64,000 bases of DNA from Deinococcus yavapaiensis KR-236. GTDB lineage: Bacteria > Deinococcota > Deinococci > Deinococcales > Deinococcaceae. Below are positions 32,615 to 41,081 of the stretch, in pieces; the stretch's first letter is position 1; each line of letters starts with the position of its first letter. The notes under the pieces are model-generated. The model saw only the letters and a list, made by a program, of their open reading frames with translations. It was not told the DNA's origin and ran no database searches. The stretch lies in NCBI RefSeq assembly GCF_003217515.1, contig NZ_QJSX01000011.1, forward strand, positions 62,001-126,000. Reading direction: 5' to 3'. The position numbers were made by a program, and so were the translations under genes.

Positions 32615-33163
32615 ATGAAAAAGATTCTCATGATTGCATTGATGCTTGCGGCGACCGGGAACGCCTTCGCTCAGACGGACTCCACGCAGTCCACTGAGAC
32701 GCAGTCGACCGACACTCCGTCGACGGAGACCGAAACGACGGACACCGAGTCGTCCGCCGCTCCGACGCTCAGCGCCGCCCAATTGTTCCAGCGCGCGCAA
32801 GAGCAAGCGGTTCAAGCCGAAGTCGCGTATCCCGTGTCCTTCTACGACCGCACCCTGTGGAAGGCCGCCGTGAACGACGCCGTCTCCGCCGCCACCAGCG
32901 AGCCGGGCAATCGTGATTACCAATCGTACGCCGCGCAACTGCTCACGAAGACGCAGTGGTGGATCGCTGCGTACAACGCCTGGCTGCGCCTCGGCGAACT
33001 CACGGATCAAGAAAAGGCCATCGCCAGCCTCGCAGCCGCCAAGCTCGCGTACCTCGCGCTGCAAAACGGCAACCGCGACGCGGCCCGCCAATACGTCACG
33101 CAAGGCCAAGCGTGGCAAAACAATCAATCGCTGCAAGACATCTCGACCCGCCTCGGCCAGTAA
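32615..33163 (+). CDS. Secreted Ser/Thr-rich hypothetical protein
   Basis: About 182 residues starting MKKILMIALMLAATGNAFAQ, a signal peptide, followed by a Thr/Ser/Glu-rich linker (residues 20-50) and a helical repeat-like domain (LFQRAQEQAVQAEVAYPVSFYDRTLW ... LAYLALQNGNRDAARQYVTQGQAW) that resembles TPR-type helix packing. No enzyme motif. An earlier in-frame ATG at 32603 is possible. Divergent from the propeller gene; a hairpin terminator follows. Confidence 0.78.
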   Translation: MKKILMIALMLAATGNAFAQTDSTQSTETQSTDTPSTETETTDTESSAAPTLSAAQLFQRAQEQAVQAEVAYPVSFYDRTLWKAAVNDAVSAATSEPGNRDYQSYAAQLLTKTQWWIAAYNAWLRLGELTDQEKAIASLAAAKLAYLALQNGNRDAARQYVTQGQAWQNNQSLQDISTRLGQ

Positions 33164-33177
33164 GAGAGCGGTGACGA

Positions 33178-33210
33178 CGAGAGGGTGACATTGGTCACCC
33201 TCTCGCTTTG
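33178..33210 (+). terminator. Hairpin terminator
   Basis: CGAGAGGGTGAC (33178-33189) pairs perfectly with GTCACCCTCTCG (33194-33205) over ATTG and is followed by CTTTGCTT, a weak T-tract. It separates the secreted gene from the convergent sbcC. Confidence 0.75.
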
Positions 33211-33244
33211 CTTGGCGCGGCCGCTCCCACCTGCCCGAGCGCCG

Positions 33245-35998
33245 TCAAGCCAGCGCGGCGTCCAAGCGCATCGCGCGACTTCCCGTCACACTCTTGCTCA
33301 CGAGAATGCGGGCGGGAAGTCGCTCCGAGAGGCTCTCGACGTGCGTAATGATGCCGACGACACGGCCACCCGTTTGCTGCTGCTCGATGATGTTCGCCAC
33401 GGCGTCCAGCACCTGCGGATCGAGCGTCCCGAAGCCCTCGTCCAGAAACAGCGCCCCGAGAATCGCGTTGCCCGCCAAGTAATCGCTGAGGGCGACGGCG
33501 AGCGACAGCGACGCGAGGAACGTCTCGCCGCCCGACAGCGTCCTCACCGAGCGGATCTCGCCGCCGTTCCAAGCATCTTGCACGCTGTACTCGCCGCTCT
33601 CCAACCGCAGCTCGTACCGTCCATCGGTGAGCTGCGACAGCAGCGTGCCCGCCCGCTCCAGCAATTCCTCCTCGATCTCCGCGAGCAGGAACTGCGGAAA
33701 CTCGTTCGCCCGCAGCGCCGTGGCGAGTTCGGCCCACGTGTCGAGTTCGAGCGATAAGGCCTTGGCTTTGCGTTCGAACTCCGCCTTGCGCGCGAGCTTC
33801 ACCTCGCCGTCGCGCGCGCGCTGGCTCGCCGCGCCCACTTCTTTTCTGGCGGCCACGAGCGCGGCCTCGGTCGAGCGAGCCGCCGCCTTCACCTGCTCGT
33901 ACTCCTGGGGATCGAAGGTTCGTCCCGCCAGCTTTTCGTCGAGTTCGGCCAGGGCGCCCTCCACCCGCTCGCGCCGCCCTTGCCACACGCGGTGTTCGTC
34001 CTCCAGGCGCCGCACCTGCACTTCGGGCAAGGCCGCGCGGCGCGCCTCGGCTTCGGAAAAGCCCAGCGAGGACAACGCGCTTTCGACGGCCGCCGACGTT
34101 CGCGCCCGCTCCTCTTCTCGCTCGGCCGCGTCGCGCTCGGCGTTCTCGTGCGCGGTCGTGGCGCTCGCGAGCTTCGCGGCGGCGCGCGCTTCGTCTCCCC
34201 GAGCTTTCTCCATGCGGTTGCGCCGCCCCTCGATGTCCGCCTTGACCGCGTGCGCTCCGCGCGACGGGTCCTCGCCGAGATCGCGAAGTTGCGCCGCGAG
34301 CCCCGCGAGAAGACGAGTCACCTCGTCCTTCGCGTTCGCGTCGAGAATCGTCCGAGCGGCTTCCACGGTACCGCGACGCTTCGCGACGTCCTCGCGGCGG
34401 CGTTCGAAGTCGCTGCGGTCCCGCGTCAGAGAGTCCTTCTCCGCCGTGAGGCGCGCTCGAGTTTCGGCAAACTTCTCGCGCAGACTTTGCCGCTCCTCCG
34501 TGAGCCGCTTGGCCTCGACTTCCAAGGCGGTGACGTCGGACGCGCTCGACGACGGCAAGACCTTCACGGTCTGCTCGCACAAAGGGCAAGGCTCGCCGAC
34601 GTGCAAGTGCCCGCGCAGCGAAAGCGCGCCCGCTCGGCGGCGCGCGTCTTCCAACGCCGCCACGGCCACCTCGCACGCCGCGCCGATCTCCTTGCCGAGC
34701 GCCGTCACCTTCGAGAGGTTCACCTCCAACGCGGCGAGGTTCTCGCCGCGCAGCTTCATGCGCAACTCGAACGCGGCGAGTTCACGCTCCTCGGTCGCCA
34801 CGAGCTTCGCCTCGGCGTCGAGCGCGTCGAGCTTCGCCGCCTGCGCCTTCATGGCGACGAGGGCGTCCTCGTCCCACGTCCTAGGGCGCGCATGCGAAAG
34901 CGACGGCGTGCCGCCATGGCGCCGCAACGTCGCGAGCTTCGCCTCGGCTTCCCGCAGCGCTTGCCAGCGCTCCTCCAAGGCGGGCACGTCCCGTAAGGCG
35001 AGTTCGGCCGCCTCGCGCACGCCACGCGCCTCCTCCACGGCCGCTCGCGCGGCGGCGAGTTCACGTTCTCGCTGCGCGAGCGCCGACGCGGCGGACGCGC
35101 GCCGTGTGTCCGCCGCGTCGCGCAATTCCAGCAGGGGCAGCAAGCTCGCCACGGAGCGGGCGCGCCGCGCGCGGGCGAGTCCCTCCTCGACGCTCGTCCG
35201 TGCGTCTTCGAGCGACCGCGCGTCGACCGCCGCCTTTCGGCGTTCCTCGTGCAAGTTCGCCAGTTCGGAGAGGACCGCCTGACGCTCGGCGAGTTGCGCG
35301 CGCACCCCCTCGAGGCGCGCCGCCTCGTCCTCGGCGCGCTCCGCGTCCCGCCGCCATTCTTGCACCGCGTCGGACGTGACGCCCGCGTACTCCTCGTCGA
35401 GCACGTTGAGGGTCGCTCGGTGCTCCGCGTCGAGACGCCCCTTGCGCTTGCCCGCCACCTCGGCCATGCGTCCGACGTGGTCGAGGCCCACGAGAAAGCC
35501 GAGCAGTTCCCGCCGCTTGCTCGCGGGGCTCTTGAGGAGCTCGTCGAAGCGACCTTGCGGCAAGACGACGGCGCGCGTGAACGAGTCGAAATCGAGCCCC
35601 ACGACCTTCTCGATGGCCTTGTTCGTGTCGGCCGTCCTGTTTTCCGAGAGGCTCACGAAGCGGTCGCCGTTCCACTCTTCCAAGCGGGCTTCGGTCGCGC
35701 CGCCCGACCTGCGCTTCTCGTAGCGACGCGCGGCCGCGTAGCGTCGGCCCGCCACCTCGAACTCCAACTTCACCGCCATGCCCGTCACGTCCCGGCTGTC
35801 GAACACGAGCGATCCTTGCCCCATGCGGCTCACGCGCGGCGTGCAGCCGTACAAGGCGTACATCATCGCGTCCAGAAGCGCGCTCTTGCCTCCGCCCGTC
35901 GGACCGACGATCCCGAAGAGCTCCAAGCCGTCGAAGTCGATCTCGTGATGGCCTTGGTAGCTCAAGAAGTTCTGCATCGTGAGCTTCAGCGGCTTCAC
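33245..35998 (-). CDS. sbcC: Exonuclease subunit SbcC (Rad50-like ATPase)
   Basis: A 917-residue SMC-like ATPase of the SbcCD nuclease, which opens hairpins and processes double-strand breaks. Walker A is GPTGGGKSA (residues 32-40) with the N-terminal FLSYQGHHEIDF; long coiled coils flank a zinc hook CPLC (near residue 471); the C-terminal head has the signature VRTLSGGETFLASLSLAVALSD and Walker B ALFLDEGFGTLD. The start overlaps the sbcD stop by four bases (ATGA). Confidence 0.96.
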   Translation of the reverse strand: MKPLKLTMQNFLSYQGHHEIDFDGLELFGIVGPTGGGKSALLDAMMYALYGCTPRVSRMGQGSLVFDSRDVTGMAVKLEFEVAGRRYAAARRYEKRRSGGATEARLEEWNGDRFVSLSENRTADTNKAIEKVVGLDFDSFTRAVVLPQGRFDELLKSPASKRRELLGFLVGLDHVGRMAEVAGKRKGRLDAEHRATLNVLDEEYAGVTSDAVQEWRRDAERAEDEAARLEGVRAQLAERQAVLSELANLHEERRKAAVDARSLEDARTSVEEGLARARRARSVASLLPLLELRDAADTRRASAASALAQRERELAAARAAVEEARGVREAAELALRDVPALEERWQALREAEAKLATLRRHGGTPSLSHARPRTWDEDALVAMKAQAAKLDALDAEAKLVATEERELAAFELRMKLRGENLAALEVNLSKVTALGKEIGAACEVAVAALEDARRRAGALSLRGHLHVGEPCPLCEQTVKVLPSSSASDVTALEVEAKRLTEERQSLREKFAETRARLTAEKDSLTRDRSDFERRREDVAKRRGTVEAARTILDANAKDEVTRLLAGLAAQLRDLGEDPSRGAHAVKADIEGRRNRMEKARGDEARAAAKLASATTAHENAERDAAEREEERARTSAAVESALSSLGFSEAEARRAALPEVQVRRLEDEHRVWQGRRERVEGALAELDEKLAGRTFDPQEYEQVKAAARSTEAALVAARKEVGAASQRARDGEVKLARKAEFERKAKALSLELDTWAELATALRANEFPQFLLAEIEEELLERAGTLLSQLTDGRYELRLESGEYSVQDAWNGGEIRSVRTLSGGETFLASLSLAVALSDYLAGNAILGALFLDEGFGTLDPQVLDAVANIIEQQQTGGRVVGIITHVESLSERLPARILVSKSVTGSRAMRLDAALA

Positions 35999-37194
35999 GT
36001 GCCCACCGCCTCGACGTCGGCGTGCTCGTCGACCACGGCGCGATTCGCTTCCTCGAACGCGCTCAGCAGCGTCTCGGGCAAGTCCACGCCCTTGCGCTCG
36101 CGGTAGTAGCGCTCGAACAGTTGAGGCAGCGAAAGCCCTTCGCGTTTGGCGCGCTCGCTCTCCCTTCCCGCGTCGCCCTTGTCGACCTCCACGGCGAGCG
36201 CGTTCGGCGCGAGGCGAAGCACGCGGTCCTTGAGGCCCGGCAACGGCGCGCCGCCCGGCACGTCTACCACGACCTTGAGGTGGCCGGGGAAGTCTTGCAC
36301 GCGCGCGAGCTTGGCCTCCAAGTTGTCGGGCGTCGCCCGCACGACCTTGAGCGGCTTGCCGCTGGAGAGCTCCAAAAAGTGCGGACGCGCGGGACGGCCC
36401 GGCTCGACTTCCACGATCATCACGCCCTTTTGCTCGCCCGCCTCACCGAAGTCGAGTTGGACGAGGCTGCCGGGGTAGTACGCGGGCACGCTCTCCGACG
36501 GCTGTTGCGGCTTGTGGATGTGTCCGAGCGCCACGTACTGCGCCGCTTGCGGCACGTTCTGACCGGACACCGTATACGCGTTGGAAAGGTCGAACTGGAA
36601 GTCGCGCTCGCTGCCTGAAGGCCGCGCGCCGTCCATCGTGCCGTGGAACATCAAGGTGTTCACGGCGTTCGGCCGAAACGACTTTTCCAGTTGCTCCAAG
36701 AAAAACGCCATGCCGGAACGGTACTTCTGACGCCACGCGCCGACGTCCGCGCCCATCACGTCGGCGAGTTGCACGATGCGGCGCTCGGGGAGGTACGGCA
36801 AGGCGCCCACGACGAGCTCGGTTCCGTCGCGCGCCGTCAAAGTTCGAACGAGGTCGCGCGGATTGGGCGTGGGCCGCGCGACGAGTTGCGTTCCCACCCA
36901 ACCCAGCAAACCTGCCAAGCTCGCGAGGCGGTTGGCGGAGTCGTGGTTTCCGGCGATCGCCACGCTCGGAATGCCGAGCTCCTTGAGGCGCAAGAAAAAC
37001 TCGAAGACGGCGTGCTCGGCGTCCGCGCCGGGGTTGACGGTGTCGAACAAGTCGCCCGCCACGAGCACCGCGTCCACCTTCTCGGTGCGCGCGAGTCCCG
37101 TCACCTCCTGAAGCGCGTCGCGGATCTCGGGGGTGCGGTCCGCGCCGCGCAACACCCGCCCCGCGTGAAAGTCGGCCGTGTGAAGAAGTCGCAT
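35995..37194 (-). CDS. sbcD: Exonuclease subunit SbcD (Mre11-like nuclease)
   Basis: A 399-residue metallophosphoesterase nuclease, partner of SbcC. Metal-binding motifs: LLHTADFHAGR (here DFH replaces the common D-x-H variant DWH/DLH), VLVAGDLFDT, IAGNHDSANR, FHGTMDG and ALGHIHKPQ. The C-terminal part caps the active site and binds SbcC. A CATAAT sits seven bases before the ATG, indicating a leaderless transcript for the sbcD-sbcC operon. Confidence 0.95.
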   Translation of the reverse strand: MRLLHTADFHAGRVLRGADRTPEIRDALQEVTGLARTEKVDAVLVAGDLFDTVNPGADAEHAVFEFFLRLKELGIPSVAIAGNHDSANRLASLAGLLGWVGTQLVARPTPNPRDLVRTLTARDGTELVVGALPYLPERRIVQLADVMGADVGAWRQKYRSGMAFFLEQLEKSFRPNAVNTLMFHGTMDGARPSGSERDFQFDLSNAYTVSGQNVPQAAQYVALGHIHKPQQPSESVPAYYPGSLVQLDFGEAGEQKGVMIVEVEPGRPARPHFLELSSGKPLKVVRATPDNLEAKLARVQDFPGHLKVVVDVPGGAPLPGLKDRVLRLAPNALAVEVDKGDAGRESERAKREGLSLPQLFERYYRERKGVDLPETLLSAFEEANRAVVDEHADVEAVGT

Positions 37195-37254
37195 CCAAAG
37201 TATTATGCCCTACCCGAAATGAAGGCAGGGCGAAGATGTGAACAAACTTGGAGC

Positions 37255-37371
37255 TCAGCGCCGTTGGGACGTGCGCACGCGAACCTTCTCCGTCTTGGGA
37301 CGGCGCGTCGACAAACCCGCCGACACGAGGACGAGGAGCACCAGAGCATCCAAAGCCAGGGAGAAGTCCAT
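37255..37371 (-). CDS. Candidate 38-residue single-span membrane protein
   Basis: A short frame encoding MDFSLALDALVLLVLVSAGL followed by a basic tail rich in Arg/Lys/Thr ending at 37255. One hydrophobic helix plus a positive cytoplasmic tail is a common microprotein layout. TATACT lies five bases before the ATG, slightly closer than the 6-7 nt seen elsewhere; no Shine-Dalgarno. It sits between sbcD and the divergent recD2. Support is only compositional and positional. Confidence 0.35.
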   Translation of the reverse strand: MDFSLALDALVLLVLVSAGLSTRRPKTEKVRVRTSQRR

Positions 37372-37446
37372 GCGGCAGTATAGAGGCGCCTTTCTCTCAA
37401 AACTCTGACAGACGACGCGAAAGCCATTCTGTTATTCTCTAAAGTC

Positions 37447-39525
37447 GTGACGGTCGAAGTCCTGAAAGTGCGCGGTCAAGTCAACAAAGTTCGCTTTCGC
37501 GCGGAAAGCGGCTTCGCGATCTTTTCTGCCTCCATCGAGAACGAGCAGGGGCGCGACGAGGACGCGACCCTCGTCGGTAGCGTTCCCCCGCTCGAGGCAG
37601 GCGATACCTTCCAAGCCGAGGTGACCTTGGAAGAGCACAAGGACTACGGCTATCAATACCGCGTGGCGAGCATGATCCTCGACGACACGCCCGTGCAGCT
37701 CAGCGAGGAAGGCGTCGCCGCGTACTTGGAGGCGCGCGTGAAGGGAGTCGGCAAGGTCTTGGCGGGCCGAATCGCCAAGACTTTCGGCACGGCCACCTTC
37801 GAGATCATTTCCGAGGAGCCCAAGCGTCTCCTGCAAGTGCCGGGCGTGACCGAGTCGACGCTGCACAAGATCGTGCAGAGTTGGGAGGACGCGGGCGGCG
37901 AGCGCAAACTGCTCGCCGGTCTGCAAGGCCTCGGCTTGTCGATCTCCCAAGCGCAGCGGGCCTTGAAGCACTTCGGCGGCGCGGCCCTCGACGCGTTGCG
38001 GCAAGACATCTACGCCCTCACAGAAGTCGAGGGCATCGGGTTTCTCACCGCCGACAAGCTCGCCGTGGGGCTCGGCATCGACGACGACGATCCCAGGCGT
38101 CTCGTCGCGGCGAGCGTGTACGCCCTGCAGCAAGCGCAGCAGACGGGCGGACACACCTATCTGCCCAAGGAACGCGCTTTGAAGGGCTTGTCGCACTACA
38201 CGCGCGTGTCCGCCGCGCAAGCGCAACTCGCGTTGGAAAGCGCCGTGGAACTCGGGCGGGTCGTCGACGACGACGGCCGCGTCTACCTTCCGCACGTCCT
38301 GCGCGCCGAGAAGAAGCTCGCGAGCGTCGTTCGTACGCTGCTCGCCACGCCGCCGAGCGACGAGTGGACGGTGCGCAAGGAGGACGCCAAGGGACTGAGC
38401 GACGAGCAGGCGAAGGTGTTGCACTTGCTGCAAGACCACCGCCTCGTCGTCCTCACGGGCGGTCCCGGCACGGGCAAGAGCACGACGACCCGCAAAGTTG
38501 CCGACCTCGCCGAGAAGCTCGGGCTCGACGTCGCCCTGTGCGCTCCGACGGGCAAGGCGGCGCGGCGCCTCGGGGAAGTCACGGGCCGCTCCGCGAGCAC
38601 CATTCACCGTCTGCTCGCCTTCGGTCCCGACGGCTTCCGCTTCGGGCACATGGAGCCGTTGCTGTACGACCTCGTGATCGTCGACGAGGTGTCGATGTGC
38701 GGCGACGCCCTGCTGCTCGCGCTGCTGAACGCCCTCGGGCCGGGCACGCGGGTCTTGCTGGTCGGCGACGCGGATCAGCTTCCGCCCGTCGACGCGGGCT
38801 TGCCTCTCATCGCCCTCGCCGAGACGGCGCCGACCGTGCGTCTGTCACGCGTGTACCGACAAGCGCAGGAAAGCCCCATCGTGTCCGCCGCGCACGGCTT
38901 GCTGCACGGCCAGGCGCCGACCTTCACGCACAAAGATCTCCGCCTCGTGGAGCTCGACCCGGACGGCGCGGCTCGTCGCGTCGCGGGACTCGTGCGCGAT
39001 CTCGGCGGGCCGATGAGCGTTCAAGTCCTCTCCCCCATGCGCAAGGGGCCGCTCGGCGTGGAACTCCTCAACTCGTCGCTTCAGGCGACCTTCAATCCCG
39101 GCAGCGGTGGAACGCGCATCGGGGACTTCGAGGTGCGCGCGGGCGACCTCGTCGTCCAGACGAAGAACGATTACCAAAACGAAGTCTTCAACGGCACCCT
39201 CGGCATCGTCTTGAGAGAAGGCGGCGGCAAGGTGCAGGTGGACTTCGAGGGCAACGTGGTGGAACTCGCGGGCGCGGAATTGTGGAACCTTCAGCTCGGC
39301 TACGCCCTCACCGTGCACCGAGCGCAAGGCTCCGAGTGGCGCACCGTCTTGTGCGCGCTGCACGAGTCGCACGCGAACATGCTGTCTCGCAACCTCGCCT
39401 ACACCGCCCTCACGCGCGCCCGCGAAAACTTCGTCGCCGTCGGATCGAGTCGCGCTTGGACGATCGCCGCGACGAGACAGCGAGAAGTGCGGCACACGTA
39501 CCTGCTCGAACGAATCCGTGGCTGA
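37447..39525 (+). CDS. recD2: RecD2 family DNA helicase
   Basis: A 692-residue SF1B 5'-3' helicase of the RecD2 group, found without RecBC. N-terminal OB-like region, tandem HhH motifs (VKGVGKVLAGRIAKTFG, LLQVPGVTESTL and LTEVEGIGFLTADKL), Walker A LTGGPGTGKSTTTR (near residue 340), Walker B VIVDEVSMC, motif VLLVGDADQLPPVDAG and the C-terminal YALTVHRAQGSEW. The start is GTG 37447 with TATTCT eight bases upstream. In Deinococcus RecD2 contributes to oxidative and DNA-damage tolerance. Confidence 0.95.
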   Translation: MTVEVLKVRGQVNKVRFRAESGFAIFSASIENEQGRDEDATLVGSVPPLEAGDTFQAEVTLEEHKDYGYQYRVASMILDDTPVQLSEEGVAAYLEARVKGVGKVLAGRIAKTFGTATFEIISEEPKRLLQVPGVTESTLHKIVQSWEDAGGERKLLAGLQGLGLSISQAQRALKHFGGAALDALRQDIYALTEVEGIGFLTADKLAVGLGIDDDDPRRLVAASVYALQQAQQTGGHTYLPKERALKGLSHYTRVSAAQAQLALESAVELGRVVDDDGRVYLPHVLRAEKKLASVVRTLLATPPSDEWTVRKEDAKGLSDEQAKVLHLLQDHRLVVLTGGPGTGKSTTTRKVADLAEKLGLDVALCAPTGKAARRLGEVTGRSASTIHRLLAFGPDGFRFGHMEPLLYDLVIVDEVSMCGDALLLALLNALGPGTRVLLVGDADQLPPVDAGLPLIALAETAPTVRLSRVYRQAQESPIVSAAHGLLHGQAPTFTHKDLRLVELDPDGAARRVAGLVRDLGGPMSVQVLSPMRKGPLGVELLNSSLQATFNPGSGGTRIGDFEVRAGDLVVQTKNDYQNEVFNGTLGIVLREGGGKVQVDFEGNVVELAGAELWNLQLGYALTVHRAQGSEWRTVLCALHESHANMLSRNLAYTALTRARENFVAVGSSRAWTIAATRQREVRHTYLLERIRG

Positions 39526-39568
39526 GTCCAACCGCGCCGATCGTCGGGCCTGAACAGTTCGCCGCGAG

Positions 39569-39603
39569 CGTTCATGGGTCGTTCAAGCCTCCTTTCCTAC
39601 CTT
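39569..39603 (+). promoter_or_regulatory. PHO-like direct-repeat box and -10 of the CARDB gene
   Basis: CGTTCATGGGTCGTTCA (39569-39585) contains CGTTCA twice with 11-nt periodicity. Twelve bases later comes TACCTT (39598-39603), a TANNNT -10, then 21 bases to the ATG. The same 17-mer, the same 12-nt spacing and the same -10 occur upstream of the subtilase gene near 61 kb. Confidence 0.65.
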
Positions 39604-39624
39604 GATGGTCGAAGGGGGTAGGAC

Positions 39625-40737
39625 ATGAACACGAACGAACGAGGAACGACGACGGCGGCGAAGTACGAGGGTGGGCGTTCGACGAGCCACGCGCTCTTGA
39701 TGGCGGCGGTTTTGCTGGCCGGAGGTTTGCTGGTCGGTGGGGCCGAAGCGCGGTCGGCGAGCTACCTCGTCGCCGGGCAGGACATGAGTGCGCAAGCCCA
39801 AAACGTCGTGGTGAGCCGCGACGGCGGAGGGACGGCGACGCACGTCTTCGTGAACGAGATGCCGCTCGGCCTCTCGACCTCGGGCTTTCCCGGTTTCTTC
39901 GGAAATCTCGCCTCGACCACGCCCGTCGGCAGCGCGTTGAGACTGCGCGTCGTCGTGCCGGAAGGGGAAATCACCGCGTTCGACACCGTGCCCGAGCGCC
40001 CGACGCTCGCCGCGCCGACGAGCGGCCCTTTGAACGTCGGCGCGCCCATCACCGTCCGCTGGAATTCCGCGACGTCCCCGGACCGCTTCACGGTCGCCGC
40101 GACGTGGTCATGCGGAGCGGGGTGCGGCGCCGGCAAGACCTTCGAGGCGGCGGGCGCCGCTCGCGCGCTCACCATTCCCGCGAACACTTTGCCGGCGGAC
40201 ACGACCGTGAAGTTGCGAGTGTACGCGTACAACGACGGCACGGAAACCTTCACGGGTCTCGCCGCGCCCGGATCGCGCATGGCGATTCGCAACGGCGACG
40301 AGCGAGGCGTCGACCTGCGTACCACGTCCGCACCATCAGGGCGACCCGATCTCGTCGTGACGGCAGCCAGCATCGACGTCGCCTCGACGTGCCGGCCGTA
40401 CGCCCCGATTCTGTACGTCAAGGCGGAGGTGAAAAACATCGGGACGGCCGCGAGCTCGGTGCCGTCCTCGGACGTCGGAATGGTGAGCGCCCTGCACGCG
40501 TCGGGCAACGGGTGGGGCAACGGCGCGAACGTGCCCGGCCTCGCGCCCGGTGAAAGCACCGTCGTTCGCTTCCCGATCTACTACCTGGCGTCCGACCCGA
40601 CCTTCATGCCCGGTCGGCACCGCTTCGCCGTCGCCGTGAACGCGGGAGGCTGGATCGAGGAGTCGAACACCGCGAACAACGCCTACGGCGTGGTCACCGT
40701 GAGCGTCCCCGCAGGGTTGTGCTCGGCGGGCAAATAA
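39625..40737 (+). CDS. Secreted CARDB-domain protein
   Basis: A 370-residue exported protein: long polar n-region (about 22 residues), hydrophobic signal core ALLMAAVLLAGGLLVGG and likely cleavage after GGAEA. The middle has Ig-like strands (TSGPLNVGAPITVRWNS); the C-terminal third is a CARDB adhesion-like domain (PDLVVTAASIDVAS...YVKAEVKNIGTAASSVPSS...IEESNTANNAYG). No catalytic residues; likely surface or matrix binding. Its promoter shares a direct-repeat box with the subtilase. Confidence 0.8.
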   Translation: MNTNERGTTTAAKYEGGRSTSHALLMAAVLLAGGLLVGGAEARSASYLVAGQDMSAQAQNVVVSRDGGGTATHVFVNEMPLGLSTSGFPGFFGNLASTTPVGSALRLRVVVPEGEITAFDTVPERPTLAAPTSGPLNVGAPITVRWNSATSPDRFTVAATWSCGAGCGAGKTFEAAGAARALTIPANTLPADTTVKLRVYAYNDGTETFTGLAAPGSRMAIRNGDERGVDLRTTSAPSGRPDLVVTAASIDVASTCRPYAPILYVKAEVKNIGTAASSVPSSDVGMVSALHASGNGWGNGANVPGLAPGESTVVRFPIYYLASDPTFMPGRHRFAVAVNAGGWIEESNTANNAYGVVTVSVPAGLCSAGK

Positions 40738-40748
40738 TCGACGTCCAA

Positions 40749-40779
40749 GCGAGGAGGTGCGTTCGCCGCACCTCCTCGC
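40749..40779 (+). terminator. Hairpin after the CARDB gene
   Basis: GCGAGGAGGTGCG (40749-40761) pairs perfectly with CGCACCTCCTCGC (40767-40779) over TTCGC, without a following T-run. Position 12 nt after the stop argues for a terminator or 3'-end stabiliser. Confidence 0.6.
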
Positions 40780-40868
40780 TCGCCGAAAGCGAGGAAGGCG
40801 ACTTGTACCGCACGCCTTCTTCACGCTCTTGTCACCTCGCGGGGCAGAGTCACGGCCACACTGACCGC

Positions 40869-41054
40869 ATGAGCGACGAGACGAAGACGACGGACGAGGC
40901 GACGACCGGACACGGCGAAGGATCGGGCCTCACCAAAGTCCGGCCGGGCGAGGCGCATCCCGAAACGAGTCAAGGCGGTACGGGCGCGAGCGGCAACGCC
41001 TTGGAGAGCGAGCCGGACTCGGCGCGAGAGAAGATCCAGAACGAATCGAAGTGA
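40869..41054 (+). CDS. Small acidic, probably disordered protein
   Basis: A 61-residue frame starting MSDETKTTDEATTGHGEGSG, rich in Glu, Thr, Gly, Ser and Lys with no hydrophobic core, so likely intrinsically disordered and hydrophilin-like. CACACT six bases before the ATG is a degenerate version of the local leaderless -10. Such small hydrophilic proteins can protect against desiccation, but that role is not shown here. The frame stays open upstream, which lowers certainty. Confidence 0.5.
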   Translation: MSDETKTTDEATTGHGEGSGLTKVRPGEAHPETSQGGTGASGNALESEPDSAREKIQNESK

Positions 41055-41081
41055 CGCGCGGCGCGCCGTATACTTGCCCCA

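Noticed and set aside
37202..37219. RDRM half-site (TTATGCC) upstream of sbcD
   Set aside because: The second half does not match; about 10 of 17 positions agree, and the match mostly reflects the -10 sequence.
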